From contig NW_003314360.1 of the NCBI RefSeq assembly GCF_000143415.4, positions 372,190 through 425,386 on the forward strand: 53,197 nt of DNA, in the 5' to 3' direction. The DNA comes from Selaginella moellendorffii. Lineage: Eukaryota; Streptophyta; Lycopodiopsida; Selaginellales; Selaginellaceae. Below are positions 1-10,890 of the stretch, in pieces. A program made the translations under genes and the position numbers. The notes under the pieces were generated by a model that was given only the letters and a program-made list of their open reading frames with translations, had not been told where the DNA came from and ran no database searches. Within the stretch, counting starts at the first letter, position 1. The number at the start of each line of letters is the position of its first letter.

Positions 1-103
1 GGGTGGCCCAATTCACCGGCGAACCGGCGCCTATACCGAGCCCACACCCTATTCCCCTCTTCTTATGCATTTATAATTTATAATGAGTTTTTTTTATTTT
101 CAG

Positions 104-3100
104 AAATGGAAGGAACTACAAAAGGAGAGGGATGTTGGATCAAAGAGAAGACATGAGGAAGATGAGATCCAAGATGACAATCAAGTTGACCTTCAGATAG
201 AGATTTCCACAGCGACAACTCTACCGTCTTCCCAACCACATAGATCCAGTCCATATGCACCCCCACCACCGCCATCGATGCCACCACCACCATTACCACC
301 GCTACCACCGCCACCACCATTACCACCACCACCACCTTTACCTTCATCACCACCATTACCACCACCGTCATCACCACCATTACCACCACCGTCATCACCA
401 CCATTACCACCACCACCGCCACCATCATCACCACCACCAGCACAACCATTGTCATCACTACCATTGCTGCCACAACCACAAATGCCACTACTCTTAACAT
501 ATTCACAAAATATGGCAGAAATGGAGCAGTGCCCAAGTGCGCCTGATGGCGGTGTTGGGCCCGAGTCAGGGGCTAAATCTGATAATGGTGCTACTGGAGG
601 TGTAGCTGAAGCTGAAAGAGAAGTGGAGCTACCTGAACACATTGTCGACAAGCGCTTCCAAGAGACAGTTTTGAGAACTAAAGAGAAGGCCATTCACATG
701 ACTCTAGAGTCTCTCAAGTGGGAAGGCCCGGGGCACATGATCTGAGAAATCCCACTATGTCGATTCACTTAGACAAGCATCGTTCGGTCTGCTTCACCAC
801 ACTTCGTCAACATGGACATCTATAGTCTGTACAAACAGAATGGCCTTGGGACAAACATAGGTATGTTCCTTGTTTCGGTTTTCAAGCCAGGAACGACAAA
901 TACCCTCTCGGTGTCACCGGAAATCGAGAGGGATTGGGATGACATTTGGAAAATGAAGTCCCGCGAATTTGACAACAAGCTTATAAGCCATCCTGAGACT
1001 CAACAATTTATGGGGAAAATGTTCTACATTATCGACGGGAATCATCGCTGGTGCGTGTGGATGAAGTGCATCCGAGAATGCTTCCGAGACGATCTTGTCT
1101 ATCACATCAATGTTCCGGTTGGACATGTACACGCGAGAGGATCTCTAGATGTGGCAAGGCTTGTGATAGCTTGCCACAAAATTAATGTGTAAGTACCTCT
1201 CCTTCTTCAATCACTTTTAACAATTTGTGTTTTGCAGACTGGGACAGTTTGCAGTGCAGAAACAAAGCCTAGTACATGATATCAAGCAGATCTGGTTTCT
1301 TGCCAATCTCGACGAGGATGTAGTCCGCAGCCACTATGGTGATGATTTAGCATCACTTATTCGACATCAACGAGGTCGTCAGGATGCCAATAGATGGTAC
1401 AAGAATCCAGTGGCTTTTATGACAGCTGTGTGGAGTAAGGTATGTTCTTTTAAGTATACTTCTTATCATAGAATGTTTGTGTTGTTTTCAGCCATTGGTG
1501 AAGGTTAAGCAAGATGCATATGCACAGTCGCATCGAGCTGAAAATGATCAAGAACTCTCAGAGCATTTAGTTGCAATTGACAAGAAAATCAACAGCACAA
1601 AGAAGACAAAGGTAAAGAAATTACTTAGTGTGGTTGACCCTCGACACCCAAAGGAGTGGTTCGATATTATAACAGAGATTGCTTGTCATGAAAGTAAGTA
1701 TTGTTTGTATTTACATGAAGGTTCTCACAAAAGTTATTTTTTAGTGGGCAAGACTCCAGATGAGATTATTTACAACATCTCAAAGTCAAAGCTTACATAT
1801 GAGGAACAGATACACATTCTGAACAACCTCAATAGCAGACTTAGGGAAGGAGAAAAAGGTTTGGATAGTATGATGGAGACTGTGATGAGGAGGACTGTCT
1901 ACATTTCACAAACTGTATATGAAGGGGAGATGTTTCTAGCGCCTTTCATAGGGGATGATCCTGAACAACTTCCATTTAAGGACTTCGTCACCATTGAGTT
2001 TACAAAACTTGGAGAGGACTACCTGCCAAAGAAGGCCACAAGCATGACTCTATTTGATAAACAACTTGGCCAACCTTACTTCATGCGTCAAGCAGCTTTC
2101 AGGTAACATACAATTTCTCAACTATACTCAATTGTTTATATTCTATTATAGGTATCTCCAATATAGAGGCGTTCCTCTCGAAACACCAGTATGCACACGC
2201 CTCATGAGGCATGGTGTGAGAGATGGAGGCATGTACCTGACAACAATGAAGTTTCCAGCAGCAATAAAGCGCACTTGTCCTTGGGAATTGGAGATGTCAG
2301 ATTATGAACCAACCCACCATGAGGCTGCAAGAGGCAACAATGATGACGAAGATGATGGCCATGAGAATGTCGACCCTGTTGGTGCCAATGGCGAGCAGAG
2401 TGAAGATGGCGGTGAGAACGAGATTCTTCGAGACGAAGTCGAGCAAGAGAACTAGAACGTCCAAGAAGTTCTACCTCGACGAAAGCGAGCAAATCCACAT
2501 CTGGAGGAATTAGTCAACAGTGATGATGATCGTCCAAGATGTCCCCGTAACCAAGGAACTTCTCGAGGTATATTTCATTTTATTCTCTCCTTTTCTTAGT
2601 TCCTCAAAATGGTTGCAGCAAAAACTGTCGGGAGTAACTTCATTCCAGCTTGTCTTGATGCTCGAGAAGAGGACTTGGAGGAACTTACATCTACCACACG
2701 CCACATGACGGTATGTAAATTTTTCTTAAGTTCACATCTTATCTTTGTCTTCTCCCCCTAGATTCACCCTGTATCTCCAGTGGCATTCCGTGGTGAAGTT
2801 GGGATCTTTATTGGCTCCTATAGTTCATTGATGGCATCTTTTGAGGAGGATGCTGAGAATATGGCTATCCGGCAAAAGTGGGAGCGCTTTTGTCAGAAGA
2901 TCCATAGGCGACCGCTCAAGAGCACAAACTTCATGCTCTTTGACATGCCAGATGGTTTTCCAGACGCTAATGGTGATGTCCCAAACTGGAACAACCTGAC
3001 TAAAGACCACTTGAAGGATGCATTCCTTTTGGTAGCAATTCTCCTTCACACAACCGGTCAAGTTGCCTTCATTCTCCTAAATGACCCCCATTGGATGTCC

Positions 3101-3623
3101 TGCCTTATGAGGTATGCAAGTCGAGTCAACTTCAAGAGGTTCTCTTCCAGATGCATCATGGATAGTGTTGGGGTCGAGACCAAAGGTGTCCTAGGCATGC
3201 CAGAGAAGGTAAGAAATCATTTTCTATTTTGGTTATCTCTAAAGTTTTATTATTCAGGTTATGATATGGACCTACCATGTGTTTTGCAGAAAAGAAAATG
3301 ATGGTTTTCGTGATAGTGAGCCTGCTGCAAGGGTTTTGCCAGGGTATGATAGCTTTACTGACATCATACTAAATCTCATAGACGACGACATCCGCAACAC
3401 ATTGTCTGGGTATCGGTTCCGATCTCCATCGGCGATGCATGTCCTACTTGAGCTTTATTGCCCAACTAGAGGTGTTGTCATCGATTGCACAGCAGGTAGT
3501 GGTTCGATGGTCGAAGCAGCACATGACTCTGGTAGATCGGTGTTTGCGATTGAAGAATATGAGTTCTTCAAACGCCGTCTTCGAGGTTTTCGTCCTTCTC
3601 TATCAGTTGCCTCTAGGAGGTAA
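104..3623 (+). CDS. ParB-like / beta-class DNA methylase-like fusion gene, 5' partial, several frame breaks
   Basis: The first exon begins after a polypyrimidine-AG acceptor at 103, so earlier exons lie outside the window. GT-AG introns fit at 1189-1237, 1440-1491, 1694-1744, 2103-2151, 2568-2599, 2711-2761 and 3209-3257. Order of parts: polyproline segment (nt 245-450); ParB/Srx-like segment with DGNHRW at 1034-1051; acidic linker; then a beta-class N4/N6 methylase-like arrangement, with a degenerate motif IV (FDMPDGF, about 2940-2960, where DPPY is usual) before motif I (VIDCTAGSGS, 3477-3506). Frame breaks: about 725-735, about 805-830, and around 2440-2540 with an in-frame TAG at 2453. 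The last exon could instead splice at 3620-3683 and end at 3714. The ParB and methylase calls rest on motif shape. Loss of DPPY and the broken frame argue against present catalysis. Confidence 0.6.
250..450 (+). repeat. CCA/CCG trinucleotide tract encoding polyproline
   Basis: Degenerate CCA-type triplets run through this stretch and encode proline runs broken by Leu and Ser in the frame of the ParB/methylase-like gene. Other frames give histidine- or valine-rich translations, which are shadows of the same tract. Length is likely to vary between individuals. Confidence 0.85.
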
Positions 3624-3783
3624 TTTATGATGTTTTAAAAACTTATAAATAATATATATTTAGTTTTCTAGAAGTCTTCCTAGGTATGCATGGCACATCA
3701 TATGCAATGTGTAAATTGAGGAGTGGTATGAAAAATCTATTTATTAATGATACATTAAAAGACAATTGAATGCAATGAGAAAG

Positions 3784-3915
3784 ATGTGTCACATGTCAAT
3801 GTGATAATGATTGTGACACTGATAGTGTCAGTGTAGCAGATAGCGACAGTGATAGTGTCAGTGACAGAGACAGTGTCAATGTCAGAGATGACAAAGTTAC
3901 AGTGTCAGTCTGTCA
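3784..3915 (+). repeat. Cluster of short GACAGTGTCA-type inverted motifs downstream of the ParB/methylase-like gene
   Basis: The half-motifs GACACTGATAGTGTC, GACAGTGATAGTGTC and GACAGAGACAGTGTC occur within about 100 bases, giving several overlapping hairpins. One plus frame also reads as an Asp/Ser-rich peptide, so an acidic terminal exon is possible. The tract could be a 3' UTR structure or a decayed microsatellite. Confidence 0.5.
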
Positions 3916-4043
3916 AATTTCATAATTACTAGTATTATCAATTTATTATCTATAGGTAATACAATTTTGTTAATAAAAAAAATTCGAGAAGGGGGGGGGG
4001 ATGAATAATATCATAGTGTAAGAATTATTAGTGGCTGGAATTT

Positions 4044-4592
4044 TCAGTAGGATGGCCTAAAAATACCATATTCAGCACTTATGGATGTAGGATTTACTAA
4101 CGGAATATTGTTCCTCACCATGAAATGATAATGATTGTGTGTTCTTAACTCTTTCTTGATTTTCTTATACATCCATTTATGCACACCTTCCACACCAATT
4201 CTTGGGCAGTTGTGACAGTGTTCTAGAAAAGTTTCTAGACCCATACAGCCTTCCGTTTTATCTAAATAAAAGTAGCAGATGGGACACTGGAGATAATATG
4301 TGTTCATTCTTTCAAAAGTTTCAACCATATCGGGAGCAAGATCTTGAAGAAACATCTGGCATCACTCTTGAAGCACATGAGGCAATCCATCTTTAGTAGC
4401 AACATCTAGAACATTATCTGGAAGAGGGATCTCTTGTTCAGTCACACTTGGGGCTACAAAAGAAAAAGCCTTACAACGATTGATGTATGGAGGGAAGGGT
4501 GGAATGTTGGTAGAAGTTGGAGACGGAGGTGGAGACTCATATGAAATGCATGGGGGCCAAGTGCGAGTAGCAATAGCATTTTCCCTAGCCAT
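4044..4592 (-). CDS. Small CxxC...HxxC protein, copy 2 of a tandem pair, with one in-frame TGA
   Basis: I do not recognise the family. The start is set at 4592 because MARE here aligns with MVRK in the sister copy at 4851-5405. The N-terminal half carries the proline motif YESPPPSPTSTN. After DGLPHVLQE there is a TGA at 4362-4364, and the same frame then continues (FLQDLAPDM) through CPIC, EHCHNCP, and a basic WMYKKIKKELR stretch to a stop at 4044. The cysteine/histidine spacing suggests a small zinc-binding module, which is inference. A TATAAATA box lies 53-60 bases upstream. Both copies have the TGA at the same codon, so either the duplication followed the nonsense change, the stop is read through, or there are two short proteins. 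Confidence 0.55.
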
Positions 4593-4644
4593 TCCTACAC
4601 TCTGAACAAATTGAAATTTCAATGTTGAAAGCATCCCTTGTTGG

Positions 4645-4652
4645 TATTTATA
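4645..4652 (-). promoter_or_regulatory. TATA box for the small gene starting at 4592
   Basis: TATAAATA on the minus strand, 53-60 bases before the chosen start codon, a usual spacing for a plant-type core promoter with a short leader. Confidence 0.45.
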
Positions 4653-4850
4653 CTAAGAAAAGATCTAGGGGTTCTTGAAAGTTTAAATTGTCAGTCTCAA
4701 AAATGGGACTTCAGAATTATAACAGTGTCAGAACCACTTGTATATATAATAATATCTTTATACATGCTAGAATAATATCATTCTCGAAAATATAAGATTT
4801 TCCACTTTACTCATAAAGAATTAACCTTTTGAAAAAACTATGCATGACTT

Positions 4851-5405
4851 TCACATTACATTAAAGGGTGGCCTAAATATCCCATATTCAACACTTACTG
4901 ATGCAGTGTTCACCAATGAAATATTGTTCTCCACCATGAAATCATAATAGCTCTGTGTTTTTAATTCTTTCTTGATTTTCTTATACATCCACGCGTGCAC
5001 ACCTTCTAAACCCGCTCTTGGGCATTTGCGACAATGCTCAATAAAATTTACCAAACCCATGCAACCATCTATCTTGTTTAAATAAAAGTTGCATATAGGA
5101 CACTAAAGATAATATGTATCTACATTAAACTCCCCTGCCATATCTGGAGCAAGATCTTGAAGAAAATATTGACATCACTCTTGAAGCATTGGAGGCAATC
5201 CAACTTTTTTAACAACATCATAAGGAACGAGTTTTTGTTTAGTTGCACTCGAGGTCACAAATGGAAGAGCCTCACAACAGATCTCAAAATGAAAAGGAGG
5301 ATTGTTGCGTAGAGGTGAAGGTGGATTATTGGTTGAGATTGGAGATGGAGGTGGAGACTCATATGAAAGGCCTTCAGGATCAAAAGTAAACTTCTTCCTA
5401 ACCAT
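4851..5405 (-). pseudogene. Small CxxC...HxxC protein, copy 1 of the tandem pair, two in-frame stops
   Basis: This is a paralogue of the gene at 4044-4592. Shared landmarks are the start MVRK, YESPPPSPISTN, GLPPMLQE, FLQDLAPDM, CPIC, EHCRKCPR, WMYKKIKKELK and YGIFRPP. It shares the TGA after LQE (5175-5177) and has an extra TAG at 5103-5105, where the sister copy has CAG (Gln), a direct C-to-T nonsense change. The frame ends near 4851. The head-to-tail arrangement indicates local tandem duplication. Function is unknown; a zinc-binding fold is possible from the cysteine/histidine spacing. Confidence 0.55.
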
Positions 5406-5846
5406 TGCAACACACAAAAAGAATTAAACTTCCTAGCAATAAGAATTCTCTCATTAATATACTATATTTCAATCTCGGGAATGATGTTTTATTATGACAT
5501 AACACTATAGTGAATGATAATTGTCAGTCTTAGTAATTACAACCTACTATAAGAAACAAGTGGCTATAGAGTTTCAGAAGCTAAAAACTAGCATATAATT
5601 AATATGTAGCCTTATTTTATATAGTTGGCCTGCTATATATAATAATAGCGAATATACACAGGCACGCGAGTATGCCTTTTTGCAAGATTACCTTTCAATC
5701 CCAAAATCATATATAGATTTAATTCTTTGATTTGTCTACATCATATATCTTTGGAAAGACAAAACATATCAAAAGGAATAAGATATATATAAAAAACTTA
5801 CATTTTTTTATAATATTTTAGTGGATTACAAAAGCCATTGAAAGGT

Positions 5847-6092
5847 TTATAAAGTGGATTTATTAGTGCTTTCCGCTGTGCTATCCATTTCTTCTTTTCT
5901 CTTGCTCTGGATTGTTGTTTCGGAAGTAACAAGAGCATTTTTATCAATAGTGATAGTGGTCTCCACATTCCCAGATGGGTAATAAAGACCAGGCGTGTAA
6001 TATGGAGATTGTGGTAGTGAAATAAAATTCACATTCTCACATTTATGTATGCTAGAACTACTTACAGATTTTTTGTCTTCCTTGCTTCCCAT
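5847..6092 (-). CDS. Small Ser/Thr-rich protein with SLPQSPYYTPG motif
   Basis: Uninterrupted 81-residue frame. It contains FISLPQSPYYTPG (about residues 23-35), VTSETTIQSK and DSTAEST, all conserved in a paralogue at 36739-36996, which supports real coding. No membrane segment or known domain is visible; it looks disordered. A TATATAAATAA box sits 45-55 bases upstream, so this may be a complete short gene or a first exon. Function is unknown. The paralogue lies beside the DUF7869-like gene, which hints at a mobile-element accessory protein. Confidence 0.55.
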   Translation of the reverse strand: MGSKEDKKSVSSSSIHKCENVNFISLPQSPYYTPGLYYPSGNVETTITIDKNALVTSETTIQSKRKEEMDSTAESTNKSTL

Positions 6093-6136
6093 CTCTGTAA
6101 ACCCTAAAGAATGAACGAGTGAATCAGTGTTTTGAA

Positions 6137-6147
6137 TTATTTATATA
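6137..6147 (-). promoter_or_regulatory. TATA box for the SPYYTPG-type gene
   Basis: TATATAAATAA on the minus strand, 45-55 bases upstream of the ATG at 6092. Confidence 0.45.
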
Positions 6148-6585
6148 TTTCTGGTCAATTGTTGAAATGTTAAAATGTTGAAATGTACAATAGAAATTTT
6201 CCGATTCATTCGAACTTCAATATTCCCATTTATTTGGGACCAATAAAGCCCAAAAATTTCTATGGGTTCAGACGAACTTCTAATTCTAGAAATTGTATAA
6301 ACTGCATTAGAAAGATTCAAAAAATAAAAATCTCTCTGAACCATTGATACTTAAACTCATAAATTTCAAGTTCATCAAAGAATAACATTTTTCTGACTTA
6401 ATATTTCCTTATAAAACTTATGGTTGACTATGTTGACTAGCATTGACTTGAGCTGAATTGAGCTCAACTCAACTTTGGACCATCCCCTCTCGTCTTAGTC
6501 CTCATTCTTTTTCTCCATCTCCCATCCCTTGCTGCTCATCTCATCCTCCTCATCGTTCTCGTTCACATCCTCGTTCCATTCGTTT
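6148..6585. other. AT-rich spacer, no gene supported
   Basis: Only short open frames without recognisable motifs. The last 100 bases are C/T-rich and lead into a polypurine tract, so they may be the tail of a truncated LTR element. Confidence 0.5.
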
Positions 6586-6999
6586 TTGAGAAGGGGGTGC
6601 TGTCAGGAATCCCCCAATTCTTGCCACATTCCTAACTCTCACCGGATTCCTGACCTGCAAACCACATTCCTGACTCTCGAGACACTTCCCTATTCCTGAC
6701 TCTCGAGACACTTCCCTATTCCTGACTCTCGAGACACTTCCCTATTCCCGACTCTCTGATTCCTGAGTCTCGAGCCACATTCTTGATGATGATGTGGCGT
6801 CTCCTCGACCTCAACTATATTTAGGCCGTCCTCAATCCAAGAGTGGTGGAGCTTCATCAACCTATAATATATATAAATTAGCCTTGTTCCATTTCTCCAC
6901 AATCTGAATCAACGCCAATCTAAGGCCTTTTTTTTGTTTTCACTAGCTTTTCTCTTTGTCTTTTGCATTTTCCAGTCTTGATTGTTGGGGGTCTTGACA
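6586..6999 (+). mobile_element. Polypurine tract and 399-bp LTR (TGTCA...TGACA)
   Basis: A purine run (GAGAAGGGGG, ending at 6600) is followed by TGTCAGGAATCC at 6601. The other boundary is GGGGGTCTTGACA ending at 6999, giving matching TGTCA/TGACA ends. Inside, 6671-6755 holds about 3.3 copies of a 26-bp unit built on GACTCTCGAGACACTTCCC. The polypurine tract makes this a 3' LTR whose internal part is missing. It abuts an unrelated Ty3 integrase relic at 7000; no clear target duplication was found. Confidence 0.6.
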
Positions 7000-8133
7000 G
7001 CAGGCATATGGGACATTGTCGTGTGACCGAGAAGTTGCATAAGACTTTCTATTAGCTAGAGATTCAACGTGATGTTATCCAGGATCTATGTAGCTGTGTT
7101 TGGTGCCAAGCTCGTAATACTCCCCTTCATGCTGTAGAAGGACGGTTGGAGTCATTTGCAATTTCTCATTCGTTTGAGTTAGTGGTGTTTGATCTTATGG
7201 GACTTTTTCCACGATCGATTACTGGCAATGAGTATGTTATTTTTACTTTTAACTATTTGACTCACTAGGTGGAAGTTAGTGCTCTTACTAGTGCATTTGC
7301 AATTACTATTAAATATTTCCTCCTCAATCAAATGATGCTCCATCATTATTATCTAGAGTGGATTCTTTTGGATAATGGTCCCACATTTATGGCTAAGACA
7401 TTTCATGTTTTGATGTCTCAATTGGGGATATGCCACATTTTCACAAGTGCTTATCATCTACAATCAGACAATTTGGTAGAATGGTTTGTTCGAACATTCA
7501 AAGGGATGATCGTGAAGTACGTGAACTTTCAGCATTTGGATTGGGATGGTTATTTGCCATCTCTTTGGTATGCATATGTCATAAGGGTGTAGAGTTTGTT
7601 GGTGCTTCACTATATAAAGTTCTATATGATCATGATCCAATATTACTAATGGAGTTGGGTCTACCTTTGTGATTATTACAAGTTGCTGATGTTAGATCGT
7701 GGGATCAATATTTGACGAGCATTCTTCCACTTGTCCGAGAAGAGTCTGCTGAACACTTAGGTTGCATAAAAGTGGGACAACAATAACACTACAACTCCCA
7801 TCATTGTCCACCTACAAAGTATAAAGTGGATGACTTAGTGTTAGTCTGTTTTCCTCATCTTACGATATATGGTTTATCTAAGAGGCTTCTCACTCAGTGG
7901 AAAGGACTACATCAGGTGTTGTAGCAAGTTGGACCACAAGTTTATGAGGTTTAGCATGATGTCTAGTAGGTTGATCCTCCAAAAATTGTGCATGTGCAAT
8001 GGTTGAAATGCTTCGTACAAAGGGATTAGGAATAATTAATACCACCTATAGATCCGCCGATGCCTCCTCTTGACGTTCCTCCAAATCTCAGCCCATCTAC
8101 GAAAAAACCTTCCATTATTCCGAGAGGAGGGGA
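7000..8133 (+). pseudogene. Ty3/gypsy integrase relic
   Basis: Frame fragments give a degenerate HHCC region (GHCRVTEKLHK ... CVWCQARN, 7010-7125) and then the integrase core: first Asp in FDLMG (about 7190), LLDNGPTF with the second Asp (about 7365), and TSAYHLQSDN with RTFKGM and YVNFQHLDWDGYLP (7440-7560). Stops include TAG where Trp is usual (LTH-stop-VEV, about 7267) and a frameshift near 7590. A purine run at 8121-8133 is the probable polypurine tract just before the LTR at 8134. Clearly non-functional. Confidence 0.8.
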
Positions 8134-8447
8134 TGATATGAGGTCCAAGTGTATGGCTACAATACCATATATTAATATTAGCGTAGTGGGATTTTGGTAG
8201 CCATTGAATTAGTTTCAATTCAAACCACTCGCTCTTGTCTATAAACTAGGGTTTTTGGGCTAATTTATATACATATTTTCTTTATTCCCTTTATTCACAC
8301 ACACACATATGTGTGTGTGTATTAGTGTAGTAGGATTTTGATAGCTATTAGATTTGTTTCAATTTGGACCATTCATTCCTATATATAAGCTAAGGTTTAT
8401 GGGCCTAATTAATATGTATATTCCTTTATTTCATTTCTATATTCACA
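8134..8447 (+). mobile_element. Ty3/gypsy LTR with internal duplication
   Basis: Starts TGATATGAGG directly after the polypurine tract and ends ATTCACA at 8447, followed by the primer-site-like TTGGTAGAGATGAG. Positions 8172-8300 and 8321-8447 are diverged direct copies around an (AC)n/(GT)n palindromic microsatellite at 8296-8320. Confidence 0.55.
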
Positions 8448-9700
8448 TTGGTAGAGATGAGGGGCAACTTTGAGGAGTGGTTGAATTTGTGCTTTTGGTT
8501 TAGATTTAGTTTTTATAATATTTAGATTTCTTTTTTTTTATAACTTTTTAATTTTGTTCTATTATGGCTAGAATTTTATCAAGATCTTGTGGGATTGTGT
8601 ATACACTGGTTTTAACCACCCTTGATAATGCTTTTCAATTGGCACAATGTTATGAAATATTATTTCTTCCACTTCTTGCTACACATCCTTTAGGTCCACT
8701 TCTTGTGAGAGATGGTCATGTTTTGATAGAAGTTGATATTGTTGTTGCTTGTGTTTAAGGACAAGGGCAAGGTCATAGCCTTGATGTTTATTATTGGGTA
8801 TGTGATAAAGTTATCCATATGTATAAACATTTTCTGAATTGGCATTCTTTATTTCTTAGGTGGAGGCTTTAGCATCAATAATGTCCTATTGGTGTTACTT
8901 TAGTGGAAAGTCTTGACATAAAAATTCTTTTAGGAAACAAAGAGTTGCACTAATAATGAAGGGTTCTTGTGTAAATAAGTCAATGACCCCTCCATCCTTC
9001 TTTCAATTGATATAAATTTAAATTTATCTTTTATCACTCGGCTTGTTAGCATATGTTGCTATCTATAGTTGTATCATGTGGTAAAGCCAGTCTTTATTCT
9101 TTATGGCCATATACATGCATATGCACGGGATGAGGTAGATCTAACTATGAGTGTAGGAGATTTCAAGTTTAAACTTCAATCATTATAGATGGTGCTAAGT
9201 CAAGCTTTTAACCTCATTTTTTGTATGGATTGGTTATAGTGCAATCATGGTAAATGTGACTTTGAGGCTTCTCCCCCTTGTTTCATAATTTTTTATATTT
9301 ATTTCATTCCTCTCACTTTTTTTCCCCTTCGTCCTTTTGCTTCTACCTTTGCTTCCATCACTTTTGTGTTCTCATCACTTTCTATTGTATTTTCATCTTG
9401 CTCCTCTATTCCCTCTCTAGATCCCTCTGACAGTGTTTATGTTGCAAGGGTGGATTGACTCAAGAAGGAGTATGCTAATCTCTTTGATTTTGACCTGTCG
9501 TTTGGGGCTAGAATTGCAACATGCCATCCTATTCTAATTAGAGATGCTCATCTAAAGGTTTCTATTCAACATTGGTCACCAAAGAAAATCAAAATTTTAC
9601 ATGTGAACATCAATGGGATCTTAGAGAAAGGATTTTATCAAAATGTTTTAAAGTCCTTAGGCATGTAAATTTCATCTTATGACGATAAAATATATATATC
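8448..9700 (+). pseudogene. Decayed gag/protease/RT-start region of a second Ty3-like element
   Basis: Following the LTR are a primer-site-like sequence and broken plus-strand frames. A protease-like block (LIFCMDWL, about 9205-9230) and an RT N-terminal-like block (EYANLFDFDLSFG ... NGILEKGF, 9465-9640) can be read. The order, with integrase upstream and protease/RT downstream of one LTR, fits a tandem element pair. The 8564-8758 open frame may be gag but is not recognisable. Confidence 0.45.
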
Positions 9701-10890
9701 CATTTCCTAATATCCTATAGAGACTAATACAAACACTGGGTGTGCCACTTTAAAATTGAGCTATCTAGTGAAACTCTCCCTCATCTAAAGCAACATTAAA
9801 TATAAAGTAGAAGCATTTGTGGTTGTGACTATCATACCAAATCCAGATCCACAATCCCCCCCCTCCCCTTTATGCAGACCCTAGGATCAACTTTGGGTGG
9901 TGCCATCTCCATCAAACCTCCTTTTGGTCGCATCGTTGAAACATAGTAGCCATGCTTTTTGCCACTCCTCTAGCCTCTTTAGCTTCCTTTTGTCTTGAAG
10001 GATAGTATGATGTAGCTTTATTGTTGCTAGCACAAGTCTCCACCACTCCACCATCACCACTGATACTCTGACCTAGATCCTATCAAAGTGAGCCCGATTG
10101 CATGCTTCCCATAAGGCCTAGACCCTCATCATGCACCATACCACCCATCTAGCATGGCCAAGAGCCTTCTATATAAGAACTCCCATCTTTGCATTGATCA
10201 CATCCTAATGGACCTAGATCCCTTAACTTGTTAGATCAATTGTGGGAAGTTGGTTTAAAGCTAAAGTAGTTGTTTAGGTTCAAGGATACGACTTATCTTG
10301 AGTACCATATTTTTCGTGAAGGTTTGCAAGTTAATTTTGGCAAATTTTAAAGTTCCTTAATCCAAAGTGTATGAATGATGTGTAATGCTTTTTAGCTAAG
10401 GTGTAATATCTTAGTTATTTTGTTGATTATCTTTTTAATTATATTACACTATTGCGACTATTGTTAAAGTTATCAACATCCTCTTTTATCTAGTCTATAG
10501 ACTGTGAGTGAGCATTTATGGATCTCAAAGAGTTATTAACAACTCCTTCAATTTTAGTATATCTTAATTACACTTGACCTTTAATTTTGCACATGCATGC
10601 TTTTAATATCAATTTTAGAGGTATGTTGATGCAAGAGAGTTTGAGTGTGCATGAGTATGTTTGGCTAGTGCCATCCTATTGTATATATCAATTGTACATT
10701 ACAACTAGCAGAGATGAATTATTCCCCAACAGAGAAAGAGTGTTTAACAATATTTTAGGGTTTCGAGAAGCTTTATGCATATTTGTATGGTTCTCAAATA
10801 TTACTAAAAGGCGATCATGTTATAGTTACTTCATTATTAAAGTAGAAGAATTTGGTTGGTTATATTGCTTAATAAACCCTAAAGCTTCAA
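9701..10890. other. No gene recognised
   Basis: Mixed AT-rich sequence. The open frame at 10587-10904 shows no motif I can identify. It may include internal remains of LTR elements. Confidence 0.4.

Noticed and set aside
193-536. Histidine-, valine- and glycine-rich frames over the CCA tract
   Set aside because: Shadows of the polyproline-encoding triplet repeat.
104-3623. Bacterial contamination or a prokaryotic restriction-modification locus
   Set aside because: Consistent GT-AG introns with acceptors in polypyrimidine context show a eukaryotic gene.
4362-4364. Selenocysteine at the shared TGA
   Set aside because: No SECIS-like element identified, and a Trp or Arg codon turned to TGA is simpler.
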